Assembly: GCA_019279435.1 (NCBI GenBank)
Contig: JAAALK010000286.1
Coordinates: forward strand, 45,901,457-45,965,456
Length of the DNA: 64,000 nucleotides
Reading direction: 5' to 3'
From: Zizania palustris
Taxonomy: Eukaryota; Streptophyta; Magnoliopsida; Poales; Poaceae
Position numbers and translations under genes: made by a program. The notes beneath the pieces are model-generated. The model ran no database searches, was not told where the DNA came from, and saw only the letters and a list, made by a program, of their open reading frames with translations. Below are positions 11,463-22,167 of the stretch, in pieces (position 1 is the first letter of the stretch; every line of letters starts with the position of its first letter).

Positions 11463-11713
11463 TCGTGGTTGGAGCAATTGACCATGTCACTGAAATACTA
11501 GCCTCACTAGCAGAAGTCATCAAGAAAGTGGTCCCATCTAAGACAATGTCAAATGGTTTGTTTGAGGTAGACAACCTTTCAGGTTTTGAGCTTGAACACA
11601 AGTCCAAGTACTTCGCTTATTTGGTGGCTAATCCCGATATTGCAAGAGTGTTTATGAAGTTACCATTACGTTACAAGATATCATGGATCTTAACCTTTCT
11701 TAATAAAAACTAA
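11459..11713 (+). pseudogene. Harbinger ORF1 (Myb/SANT-like) C-terminal fragment
   Basis: The frame contains AIDHVTEILASLAEVIKKV, SKTMSNGLFEVDNLSGFELE, HKSKYFAYLVANPDIARVFM and LPLRYKISWILTFLNKN. This is characteristic of the C terminus of Myb/SANT-like proteins encoded by Harbinger elements, in particular the HKSKYFA.LVANP.IAR.FM.LP motif. The DNA-binding N-terminal domain is absent. Confidence 0.65.
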
Positions 11714-11714
11714 T

Positions 11715-11990
11715 TATTAGCTATGTTTGCACATATCATTTTAGTATGGGCCTAATTATTTTATGTATTGAACTATGTGTGTTGAATTATGAATTTATGT
11801 ATGTGTGAAACTATGTGTGTTGAACATTGTTATTGAACTATGTGTATTAAACTATGAAATTATGTGTGTTAAGCTATTTAACTATGTGTGTTGAACTATG
11901 AAATTATGTGTGTTGAGCTATTTAACTATGTGTGTTGAACTATGAAATTATGTTGAACATTGCTTTTGAACTATGTGTGTCGAATCATTC
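11715..11990. repeat. degenerate tandem repeat 'ctatgtgtgttgaa'
   Basis: Repeated phrases aactatgtgtgttgaactat and gaaattatgtgtgttga alternate at roughly 25-48-bp spacing through this AT-rich stretch. Confidence 0.7.
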
Positions 11991-12105
11991 TATTTTACTT
12001 GTACATGTTATCATTGTTGTATAACTGTTTCATATGTATTATTGTTATTCATTAATCATTGTATTTTGTGTCTGATTTTCGTTCTTGAACCAAACAAGGG
12101 ATAGA

Positions 12106-14095
12106 ACTGCTTTGTTCTATCAGATACCATAACCAAAAAAATAGAGAGGCTTTGTTCATGCTTCTAAACGCAGAGCGAAGGCATTCCATTCTCAGAATCT
12201 AGAACGGATGCATTTTATTCTATTAGATTCCTAAACTAAATGCCACATAAAAGCTATGTTTTTTATATTCCATATGACTCGGCCTTCTTGAAGACATGTT
12301 CCCCACAGTCTAAAGCATTTCCAACCATATTATTTACATAATCTTATCCCGGTTGGACAATGTAATCTTCTCTTGTTTGTAAAAGATACATGTTCCTTAA
12401 TTATAGAAATTGATTCCCTTGTAAGGGTAGACATCTAGGATTTCTATCAGTGTATTCTGATCGGTAGGAGATGTACCGAGCGACAAAAAAGTGCTACAAG
12501 TATGTAGAATAATAGTAACAATGATGCATGATATATACAACAAGTGATATATTATAAGCACCAATGATATCCCTCAATGGAGTATAAGGGAAGAAAGGAG
12601 AAAGGAGAGGACCAAAGGTGGAGGAGATTTGCATTATAGGCCAACTCTATACATATATATATATATATATTGTTGTTGTTACATGTAAGGAGGGCTAATA
12701 AATTAAATCTGGTAAACGCATATGTCTATATGTGAGATTATGGTTTCCCACAACTCTTCAAACCATGTTGTTAGACCCTAAGATCATTAAAAAAATTTAC
12801 GACTAATTAACGTCGACAAAGCTTATTTATCTATTATGATCACCGTACCTCATGTAACCTTTATAGAAGACACAGTGGATCCACAAAAATGGGGGAGCAA
12901 AACTTGAGGAGAAAATTCTTCGGTCTATATGACTATAGCTTGCATGTTTGGGAGCTGAGTATATAGCTAGTGAAAATTTAGAGTGATAGAAATAATGGGC
13001 TGGAATGTTTATTTAATTTTGAACTCAAGAATTTTAGTTCTACTATCATATTAAGTTGCATACATCGATTAATTCAACACAAAAGCTTAAGCTAGCAATG
13101 AAAAGATTGGCAATTCACCTTATATTATAACATTTTCTAAATTTTAGATTCTAGTTTATTTCTAGATTCTACAGCTATTAAGTTTTACAATATAGAATCA
13201 AATCTGAATTATTTGAAAGAACTTCATATTATAGAAGTAAAGGCAGGTATCAGGAAACTCTCCAAATTCCAAATAGACCAATGGTGACCTCAATCAAGAA
13301 ATAACGATATTGATGTCTCGTGGGCGTTAGGAGGACGGCCTTCATGTCAGCTGCAACTCTGTAGCCATTGCGTGAAGCTTTTGTTGAGCGCAAGTTGCAG
13401 AGATCTGGAGAGAGAAAGGAGGAAAGAAGTAGGATGATATTTTGTTGCATTGGCTGGATCGGAGTTCATCGTGAGAGAGATGGGGGTTGGCATGAGAATA
13501 TACGTAGGTACGAATGAGATAAGTCGAATGACCAATTATATACACAAGTATGCAGGGGTGGAGGCAGGATTTGAACACGAGAGGGTAACTCACAATAATG
13601 TCAATGGATTGTTCGATGAATTGATCAATATATCATATTAGCATTTTCAGCACCATCTGTACTTAGATTAATTCCATATATAGTAACCTCTGAATGGTTA
13701 AAGATTAAACAAATCAACAATTAGTTTCTATTGACATTATAATTAAAAGAGAATTTAGATTCTAACACGTTATCAAATAATTATAACAGCGGAAGATAGC
13801 AGGTATCAAAGACTTACGCAATGAAAAACAAGCGTGCGTGGTCGTCGCTGTCGTTGCCGCTGCGTCGCCATGGGGACTCCGGACTGGGGCGCCGGTGGCC
13901 GGCGCCGCCACCTGCTTCTTCAAACTTCAATCGCCGGAGTGGGACTAATGAAGATGCCGATTAAACTTCCAAGTCCAACCGGTAACGGTGTAGCTATTTT
14001 TGTGCTGCTACTGCTGTTTGGTTGGACGCTTAAGCTTCGGAAAGGCCCATGGGCCAAAGTCCAAATCCTGAGTTGTTGCTCTTTTACTTAAGTAC
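12106..14095. other. intergenic, no recognised gene
   Basis: Mostly AT-rich. A (TA)n microsatellite is present at about 12651-12671. The GC-rich piece at 13830-13960 (gtcgtcgctgtcgttgccgc and following) is open for 85 codons on the plus strand but matches no protein I recognise. It could be a captured exon or a promoter fragment. Confidence 0.4.
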
Positions 14096-14100
14096 GAATT

Positions 14101-14130
14101 TCTCTCTCTCTCTCTCTATATATATATATA
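14101..14130. repeat. (CT)n-(TA)n microsatellite
   Basis: A CT dinucleotide run passes directly into a TA run. Confidence 0.95.
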
Positions 14131-14145
14131 CAAATGCTATCGTAC

Positions 14146-14260
14146 ACCACGGGTGTAGAATAGCTATTCTACCGACTGAGAAAAGAGTGGTACTCAATTG
14201 CTATTCTATTGAGAAATCTACTACTGAAAGTAGTCGATGTAGAATAACGCTCCCGTATAT
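14146..14260. repeat. short inverted-repeat (MITE-like) segment
   Basis: gggtgtagaatagctattcta is mirrored by gtagaataacgctcccg some 90 bp later, with an internal ctattctattgag. It could form a hairpin and resembles a small MITE, but no target duplication is evident. Confidence 0.35.
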
Positions 14261-14309
14261 ATATATAATTATTAGGATATTGTTTTATAAATTAAACTAT
14301 AATACACAT

Positions 14310-14879
14310 TGTTGGCGCAAAGGATTACGATAACGGGTTTTGAATAACTTCGAAGGGTTGACTATATGAAAAGATTAACTGCGGACCAATCTGGGCCTTC
14401 GTTGGAGATAATAGCCTTAGATCAGTTTGAAGTGTATCTTCTTGTTCTAGTATTCGATGTCCTTTTACAGTAGAAGGAGGAGGTATTTATAGGCATGGAT
14501 ACAATAAGAAAAGACTATCCTTCCCTCTAGTTACAACCGCCATGGTGGGCACTGTTCACGGAGCTCCGTAGGGGTAAAAAGGTCAGACGGCATGAGAACA
14601 CTTGGATAAAACAAACGTCTTTTCCCTTTTGGCGGTGCCCCTTCAGGGTAGGAGGCTCCGAGAACACTTTAGTAGCAAGGCTTCTACGATGGCTACATGC
14701 TTCGGGGACGAAGCCTATTCTGGGTTACGCACCGGCCCCAAATCTAGCTTGGAGCTTCGAGTTCCTCCCCTTGGAGAATGACAGTGGAGGCTTGAGGCTT
14801 CACACTCCTCATACTTTAAAATGCTCCTTTGGAGCAGTTCTTCAATCGTCAGGTCTTGACGGGATTATTTTTCCCAACA
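14310..14879 (-). mobile_element. solo Gypsy LTR
   Basis: A 570-bp sequence bounded by TGTTGGCGCAAAG and TTTTTCCCAACA. Read on the minus strand it starts TGTTGGGAAAAATAATCCCG, close to the start of the LTR at 3928. A minus-strand TATA (complement of gtatttataggc, about 14485-14496) is in the expected direction. No internal retrotransposon sequence follows on either side, so it is a solo LTR left by recombination. The left flank is cacat. The same five bases appear on the right if one CA of the terminal CACA run is assigned to the duplication. Confidence 0.75.
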
Positions 14880-15379
14880 CATACCATAATGTAATTGAAT
14901 CGTAGATTATATAAATAGTTTAGAAAGGTAAATTATTTAAATATTTATAAACAAACAATTAAACTTATCTCAATCAATCAAGAGAAGACTATAATTTTCC
15001 CTGACTGATATGATAATTTTTAATTCTTGAGTAAATATGATGGCCTGCCTTACTTATTCATAGATACTCCATAGTAGATAAACCTTGGTCCTTGTAAGAA
15101 AAAATCACAGTTGGTCACATCGTGTACGAGTACTATCTAAGGTCAACACAATATTGTTAAAAAGGTAAACTTGCGTATTTAATGCTATTATAATGATGCG
15201 TTTTTATCATTTTTGTAGAAGTAAACATAAAAGACATACACGGAAAATTCGACTTAAATTCATAATAAAATAAAAAACTAATATTTTTACTCATAGTAAT
15301 ACACACCAATTAATGAAACTTATTTAATTGGGACCATTTCTTCTCAAATATTTTTAACCATTGTTAAATTAAACATAGT
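14880..15379. other. intergenic, AT-rich, nothing recognised
   Basis: No coding region, repeat or terminal repeat was recognised. Confidence 0.5.
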
Positions 15380-15393
15380 AATTACAACTTGTA

Positions 15394-16211
15394 CCATAAG
15401 TCTTTTGGAGTTATTTGGGATATGAAGATTCCTTTGAAAATTAAAATCTTCCTTTGGTTTTCCATGAAAGACAAAATTTTAACTCGTTGTAACTTGATGA
15501 AACGAGGGTGGAAAGGGGTATTGATGGATGTCTTTTTTATGGAGCTCCTGAAACAGTTCAGCATCTATTTTTTGATTGTGACATTGCCAAGTTTGTATGG
15601 ACGATTGTGCGGATATGTTTTGGTATAGGTTCCTTTGTATATATGAATCAATTGTGGTGTATTTGGTTTAAAAAATTGAGGTCCGATGACAAGAAAACTA
15701 TGGGTGTGGGCTTTGCAGCAATTGATTGGAGCATCTCTGGAAGATACGAAATAATGCTTGTTTTAGAAATAAATTGATTGTTGATTTGGTTAAATTGATT
15801 ATCTTAATATGGTTTTGGATTTCTTCATGGCCTGTTCTCCATAAGTCACCGAAAATGGTAAGAAAACTAGAGCATGGAACCCGCTTGCTAGAGTAAGTAG
15901 TAAGTGAAGTTTTTACGGGAAGACATGGTTGGGTCTTTGTGATGAAGTATTTGGACGAATGAAATGGAGATTGGAAGAGGTTTTGAACTATGTGACTCTT
16001 TTTTATGCTTGTACTCTAGATGATACTTGACTACTGAAGTGAAAATTAGCTCTAGACATTGTAGGGTTGGGTCTATAATAAACCAAAATAATTTGATTGC
16101 TATTGTATGAGTGCGTCTGTTTATCGCTAATATGTTCCCTTTTTGTGCTAAACTCTTAAAACATTTCTCTAATAGAAATGGGAGAAGGTTTCCCCTTCTC
16201 TGCCTCAAAAA
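15394..16211 (+). mobile_element. 5'-truncated L1-type LINE
   Basis: A reverse-transcriptase-associated zinc-binding region (zf-RVT) is readable: IPLKIKIFLWFSMKDKIL and NLMKRGWKG in one frame (from 15389), then APETVQHLFFDCDIAKFVW and IVRICFGI in another (15508-15777). This is the C terminus of plant L1/Karma-like LINEs. After about 430 bp of 3' UTR the sequence ends in an A run (16207-16213). The flanks are near-perfect target duplications, aattacaacttgta (15380-15393) and aattacaattgta (16212-16224). Frameshifts make it non-coding. Confidence 0.8.
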
Positions 16212-16224
16212 AATTACAATTGTA

Positions 16225-16403
16225 TTGGGTCTTACCCTTATTTCCACGGCTAGATTAAAACATAGTTACCTTACCCTTATTTCCATGCCAGACTTTGAGC
16301 AATGTGTTGCTCTAATGCAGTACCTGGATGGTCTCTTTGGTTGGGCTGTATGGTCTCTTTGGTTGGGCTTTTGGAAGTTGCTTTAGCTTTGTAGCAGCCA
16401 AAA
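16225..16403. other. intergenic flank
   Basis: Contains a direct repeat of 'ggtctctttggttgggct' at about 16330-16365. No gene. Confidence 0.5.
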
Positions 16404-16412
16404 GCTAACTAA

Positions 16413-16625
16413 GGGGAAATATCATGTGCAATCGCTCATTTGGTGCAAGTGTGCAATCAAACCTTCCAAAGCATCCAATCTAGATCCAACGGTTACATAT
16501 GAAAGGGGTTAAAAGTAAAAAAGTACTAGGTTTCAGAGGGATATACCAGATCGCTCGATTGGATGCACTAGATCGTTTGATTGCACGATTGCATTAATAT
16601 AAGTGATTGTATAGGATATTTCCCC
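16413..16625. mobile_element. Mutator-like MITE, 213 bp
   Basis: Terminal inverted repeats GGGGAAATATCATGTGCAAT (left) and GGGGAAATATCCTATACAAT (right, complement). It is flanked by 9-bp duplications gctaactaa (16404-16412) and gctaaccaa (16626-16634), differing at one base. A 9-bp duplication is diagnostic of Mutator-superfamily insertion. Confidence 0.8.
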
Positions 16626-16634
16626 GCTAACCAA

Positions 16635-16811
16635 AGGGTTTGGGACAGGGTAACAACTTCGATAAAAATAGTTTTTGGCATAGTGAAATTGTGACGGCTC
16701 CCACTAGATCTACTTTCCACGACTTCTGCTTCATTTTCCCCATATGCGCCCACCCTGAAAGCTCATGTCTTCTACTCGTGTCCTCCTACACACCTCCACC
16801 CACTCGCCTCT
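16635..16811. other. left flank of the CRM insertion
   Basis: Moderately GC-rich sequence with an open plus-strand frame but no recognised product. It may have been continuous with 24282-24540 before insertion of the retrotransposon. Confidence 0.35.
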
Positions 16812-17635
16812 TGATGCGCACGGGTGCCCGATCTTCTGTCAGGGGGGTAAACTCGATTGGTGGAGGACTCGACGTTGACGATCCGGCTTCCGATCACCAC
16901 AGATCCAAACCCCGCAATCGCTACACCACGGCTCCGTTAGTTATCAACCATGCACGAACGCGATTGACCTCACCAAGAAGGCTTATACCTGCCTACGAAT
17001 CGAGAACACAAGCAAGAACACGAAAACACAATCTCGCAAACAGAAGAGGGATCGATTTCTCTAGTGGGGTTCCGCTATCTGACGAAGTTAGAGTTCAATC
17101 TACAAGAGATTTGAAACTAAGCAAAACCCCACCCTAATCCCTGGTGGCTGCAGAGTATTAATACCTAGGGTTTGTGGAAAAGTTGAGACTAATGATGGGC
17201 TTAAGGCCCGATGTGGCCCAAAATGGTGACGCAGCACTAGATGACTTGTTCGGACGACACAGAACGTTTCGTAATGGGATATTTTCGTTATCTTTCCAAC
17301 GCCTTAAAGAACGCCTCAATCCGCCTCCGTATGAGAAAGTTATGCCCTTTTACTGAAGGGTGCTCCCCTGAATCCGAACCGAAATCAGAGTCTGAAGTGG
17401 AATTCGAGTTGGATTGTTGTGCCGCCTCTCCCCTTGTGTTGATCCAGAAGTGTTTCTCTCATGTTCTTAGAGTCAAATATTATCCATAAGTAGCATCCTA
17501 TCCGTATCCATATCATTATGTAAAGAAAGAAACGAACGCACCTCATAATTAAGCTTCCGTACATGGGAGCGAGTGATTGGTCCAAGAATGATAGAGTGTT
17601 GGATGTCTTTATCATTGTTATCGATGTTCTTATCA
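16812..17635 (-). repeat. 3' LTR of CRM element
   Basis: Plus-strand edges are TGATGCGCACGGGTG and TTCTTATCA. It is followed by tcctccccttctt, the complement of a polypurine tract, confirming that this is the 3' LTR of a minus-strand element. It is about 824 bp and shorter than its partner because of internal deletions around 17200 and 17280. It encodes the last residues of the polyprotein. Confidence 0.85.
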
Positions 17636-17650
17636 TCCTCCCCTTCTTGA
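17636..17650 (-). other. polypurine tract of CRM element
   Basis: On the minus strand the sequence is aagaaggggagga directly before the LTR start. It primes plus-strand DNA synthesis. Confidence 0.8.
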
Positions 17651-17696
17651 ATTGGAGTCGTCCTCAACTCGAACTCATCTTCTTTCAAATATGGCT

Positions 17697-18618
17697 TCAA
17701 ATCTGAAATGTAAATGTGGGACTAACCCCAAAATCTGCAGGCAACTCAAACTGGTATGCATTGTCGTTAATTTTCTTAACTATCTTGAAAGGTCCATCAG
17801 CTCGAGGCATCAATTTAGACTTTCTCAATTCTGGAAATCTATCTTTACGCAAATGTAACCAAATAAGATCACATATTTCAAAGGTTATATGTCTTCTACC
17901 CTTACTACCAACAATTTTATACCTTTCGGTCATCTTCTCAATGTGTTCTTTAGTTGTGGCATGTAATTTCAGAATAAAATCAGCACGTGTCTTAGCATCT
18001 AAATGCACATGTTCAGAAGTAGGAAATGGCAAAAGATCAATAGGGGCACGGGGATTAAAACCATACACAACTTGGAAAGGACTCACCTTGGTGGTAGAAT
18101 GTACTGCTCGATTATATGCAAACTCCACATGAGGTAAACATTCTTCCCACATCTTCAAATTCTTCTTCAAAACAGCCCGCAACATGGTGCCTACCGTATG
18201 ATTAACTACCTCGGTTTGCCCATCAGTTTGAGGGTGGCACGTGGTGGAGAACAGCAGCTTGGTACCCAACTTACACCACAAACTTCTCCAAAAGTGGCTC
18301 AAGAACTTCGCATCACGATCAAAGACAATGGTGGTGGGTACTCCATGTAGGCGAATGATGTCCCTTGAAAAACAAATCAGCAATGTTTGTAGCATCATCG
18401 CTCTTATGACAAGGTATAAAATGTGCCATTTTTGAGAATCGATCGACCACCACAAATATATTATCCCTCCCCCTCTTTGTTCTAGGTAACCCTAATACAA
18501 AATCCATTGATATATGCTCCCAAGGGACGCTAGGAACAGGAAGGGGCATATAAAGTCCAAAGGGGTTCAAACGTGACTTAGTTTTGTTACGTGTAGTGCA
18601 GCGTGAGACATAACGCAT
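17697..18618 (-). pseudogene. CRM integrase
   Basis: From 18618 leftward the frame gives MRYVSRCTTRNKTKS, then PWEHISMDFVLGLPRTKRGR and NIFVVVDRFSKMAHFIPCHK, the integrase core with its first catalytic Asp. After a frame change the 18455-17697 frame gives RLHGVPTTIVFDRDAKFLSH (second Asp), CHPQTDGQTEVVNHTVGTML (catalytic Glu), FAYNRAVHSTTKVSPFQVVY and a C-terminal region ending in FELPADFGVSPTF. The chain then continues in a third frame (17700-17473) into the LTR. The core residues are recognisable, but the frame breaks preclude a functional enzyme. Confidence 0.8.
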
Positions 18619-18800
18619 GACATCTCACCGCATCCTTGGCCAAAAGAAGTGTGTTGACAGCACGTCCTCAATTTTCTTCGCCCCAAAATGTCCCATCAAG
18701 CCTCCCTCAGTGGGCTTCCTATAAAAATAAAAGGCGAATGGAGCTTGCTGAGACGCATAGCTTGTTAGAACGATATAATAAGCCATCATTCAGCACATAT

Positions 18801-20309
18801 TTATTCCAAGTTACGGCACTCTCTACAATTTTCAAAAGCATCCTTGAAGTCTAGATCAGTAGCATATAACTCCTTTATTGTTTCTAGACCAAATATCTTA
18901 TGATCAAGTTGAGATAACATAGTAAAACGCCTAGATAAAGCATTTGCAATGATATTATCTTTACCACGTTTATGTTTAATGATGTATGGAAAAGACTCTA
19001 TGAACTCAACCCATTTTACATGTCGCTTATTGAGTTTTTCATGACTTCTAATATGTTTCAAGGATTCATGATCAGACTGAATGACAAATTAACTCTTAGG
19101 CCAAAGGTAATGTTGCCAAGTCTCTAACACCCTAACTAGAGCATACAGCTCCTTATCATAAGTAGAATAATTCAGATTAGGTCCATGCAATTTTTTACTA
19201 AAGTAAGCAACAGGTTTACCTTCTTGTATGAAAACTCTGCCTATCCCAATCCCACTAGCATCACATTCAAGCTCAAACGTCTTACCAAAGTCAGGAAGTT
19301 GGAATAGAGGGGCATGTGTGAGTTTGTCCTTAAGCATGTTAAAAGCTTGTTCTTGTGCTGGACCCCATATGAATGAAGCTCCCTTCTTTGTCAACTCATT
19401 GAGTGGTGCAGCAATGGTGCTGAAATTCTTCACAAACCGTCGATAAAAACCAGCAAGTCCATGAAAACTTCTCACTTGCGTAACGGTTTGTGGTGTTGGC
19501 CAGCTCTTGATGGCTTCAATTTTCGCTTCATCTACCTCAATACCCTGTGGAGTAACAACATAGCCAAGAAAAGAGACTCGATCCATGCAAAAAGTACACT
19601 TTTCAAGGTTACCGAACAAGCGTGCATCTCTCAAGCATTAAAAACAGCACGCAAATGATTCAAATGTTCATCAATAGACCTGATATATATCAAGATATCA
19701 TCAAAGTAAACCACCACAAATTTACCAATAAAAACTCTCAAAACTTCATTCATTAAACGCATGAAAGTGCTAGGTGCATTAGTTAACCCAAAAAGCATGA
19801 CTAGCCACTCATATAACCCGAACTTCAGTTTTGAAGTTGTTTTCCATTCATCTCCTAATTTCATTCGAATTTGGTGGTATCCACTACGCAAGTCAATCTT
19901 AAAGAAAATGATAGACCCACTCAACTCATCAAGCATATCATCTAACCTAGGAATAGGATGATGATACCTTATTGTAATATTATTGATGGCTCTACAATCA
20001 ACACACATACACCAACTACCATCTTTCTTAGGGACTAAAAGAATAGGCACAGCACATGGACTAAGGATCTCGTGTACGTACCCACGGTCCAGCAGTTCTT
20101 GGACTTGTCACTGAATTTCTTTAAGTCTCCTCTGGATTTGTTCTATATGCAGCACGGTTTGGCAATGTCGCTCCTAGGATCAAGTCAATTTGATGCTCAA
20201 TACCTCGAATAGGTGGCAGCCCCGGAGGCATCTCCACTGGAAACACATCCTTATACTCCTGCAAAAGGATTAGTGACAGCAGGAGGCAAAGATGTGGAAG
20301 AATCCTCAA
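18801..20309 (-). pseudogene. CRM reverse transcriptase and RNase H
   Basis: Minus strand. From 20309 the RT lead-in is EYKDVFPVEMPPGLPPIRGI and HQIDLILGATLPNR. RT fingers and palm follow at 20050-19631 (VPKKDGSWCMCVDCRAIN, FFKIDLRSGYHQIRM, FGLTNAPSTFMRLMNEVLR, VVYFDDILIY with the YFDD catalytic motif near 19697-19707). The connection and RNase H follow at 19634-19089 (FLGYVVTPQGIEVDEAKIEA, FELECDASGIGIGRVF, AYFSKKLHGPNLNYSTYDKE), then a tail at 19061-18801 (HKRGKDNIIANALSRR). The breaks between these frames are a single-base shift or a stop each. Order and motifs are typical of chromovirus pol. Confidence 0.85.
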
Positions 20310-20413
20310 ATGAAAATAAGACTTCTTTGCATATCAATGCATAACAAGGAGAATCAAACTCATTAACATCAACCAAATCAGATTTAGTAGCAAGCATAAC
20401 ACCCCGTTTCAAT

Positions 20414-21165
20414 TTAATTCCAGTCCGACTTAGAGCTATTGTCTTTCTTATCTTTCTTAGGTGGGAAGATAGTGTTAGCTACTTGCTGATTTTCAAATTG
20501 TGGTGCAGTCTCCTTCTTGCTTTTCTCAAAACTCTCTTTGTAACATTGCATAATTTCAGTGGGAGTCATAGGAAGCAAGGTAATTTTCTTTCCCTTGTGC
20601 ATAAGTGTATATTTGTTACTCCTACCATGATGTGTGGCATCCGTATCAAATTCCCATGGCCGACCCAATAAAAGTGAACATGCTTGCATGGGTACAACAT
20701 CAAAATCAGCAAAGTCATGGTATGTACCAATGAAAAAGTAAACTCTCGCAGAGTGTGTTACCTTGACCTTACCATATTGTTGAACCACTGAATATAGTAG
20801 GGATGAGGGTGTGGGCGTGTGGTCAATCCAAGCTTATTAACCAGCTCTATGCTCACCAAGTTATTGTTGCTTCCTCCATCAATTATGACATGAACACGAC
20901 GATCATTGACAATGAGGAACATTTGAAATAAGTTATGTCGTTGTAGTGTGTCCATTTGCTCCACTTGAGTATTTAAAACATGTTGTACAATCAATGCCTG
21001 ATACTTCTCTATGGCGGCAGTACCTAAAACCTCCTCGCTATCACTTTCAGGCTCTTCATCATCACCTGCATAGTCAGTACCACCATCTTCAATATCACTA
21101 GTACTAACATACCTTCCATCCTCAGTAGCAATGAATGTCTGTCTCTGGCTTGGGCAATCTCTCAT
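20414..21165 (-). pseudogene. CRM aspartic protease and gag zinc knuckle
   Basis: A CCHC knuckle (CHNCKGKGHFMRDCPSQ, about 21145-21195) is followed by an acidic linker and then the protease: VNDRRVHVIIDGGSNNNLVS, with DGGS in place of the usual DSGA/DSGS, then VPMQACSLLLGRPWEFDTDA with the flap and C-terminal protease motif at about 20650. A frame change near 20770 separates the two halves. Confidence 0.7.
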
Positions 21166-21169
21166 GAAA

Positions 21170-22167
21170 TGGCCCTTCCCTTTGCAATTGTGGCAAATGA
21201 CTCCACTAGTTCGACCTGTAGAAGCAACCGATGAGGAGCTAGTAGCTGGTAGGTTTGTCTTACTCTTCTCCTATGGTGGTAGCGAAGACGAAGGTGCTAC
21301 TGAACGCACCCTGGATATGAAGGGGGCAGCAGACCGTGCGGGAGAAGGTAGTGTTGATTTTCTCGTTGCAGATGTCGGTCTTGTGTCAGGTGAAGTTACC
21401 CTTCGACTTCGGCTGTCGTCCCTACAATTCTCTTTCTACCTTCATAGAAAGGTGAAACAGTCTATTGAGTGTATTATATTCCTTATAATCTACTATGTCT
21501 TGTATTTCTCTTCTTAACCCACCAAAAAATCTAGCCATTTTACTCTCTCATCCTCAACTACATCACAACGCAGCATTCCTATTTGCAGTTCCTGGTAGTA
21601 CTCCTCTACAGATTTATTTCCCTAGTTTAAACGCTGTAATTTTTAAAGCAAATCACATTTATAAGTAGTAGGGATAAATCTACCACACATAGCTCTCTTT
21701 AGCCCATCCCATGTGTCAGGTGCTAAGCCTATACTTGAGATCTCATTCTACCAAATAATAGCAAAATTCGGTAAACTCACTAGTGGCTTGTCTAACTCTA
21801 TGTATTTCTGCAACTTGGTGAGATTTATATTTTTGTTGTACTGTCATCTTCCAATTCAGATATGTTTCAGCATCATAAGAGCCTAGAAAAAGAGGGTATG
21901 CTAATTTAACCATTAGCAAACGAATTATCAGCACGAGGGTTGTTTCCATTATTACCTCCCATATCCTTGACGATGTGGATTTTGTTGACGGGGAGGTTCT
22001 TGAGGAAGAGGTTGCATATGATCCTGATTTATGTTGTTTGCCTCGAGATATTCAGCCCTATCATTCAGTGGTGGTGCTTGTCTCTCTATGTTCTCCATCC
22101 TAGTGATGAGGGTGGCAATGTTTCTCTCTATTCTCTCCAATCTATGCTCATTGTCCTAGTTACTCAT
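21170..22167 (-). pseudogene. CRM gag
   Basis: The probable start is at 22167 on the minus strand. An in-frame stop occurs at codon 4, followed by RLERIERNIATLITRMENIE. The capsid-like region LAYPLFLGSYDAETYLNWKM and HRVRQATSEFTEFCYY lies at 21949-21743, and the chain degrades before the knuckle. The capsid phrase is characteristic of CRM gag. The very early stop alone would abolish translation. Confidence 0.7.

Larger units (their letters stand above)
11078..12105 (+). mobile_element. PIF/Harbinger transposon remnant
   Basis: It contains the start of a PIF transposase-like protein (11289-11462) and the C-terminal end of the Myb/SANT-like partner protein (11459-11713), followed by AT-rich repeats. 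A terminal-like phrase 'gaaccaaacaaggg' occurs near 12090-12102. The boundaries are approximate. Confidence 0.5.
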
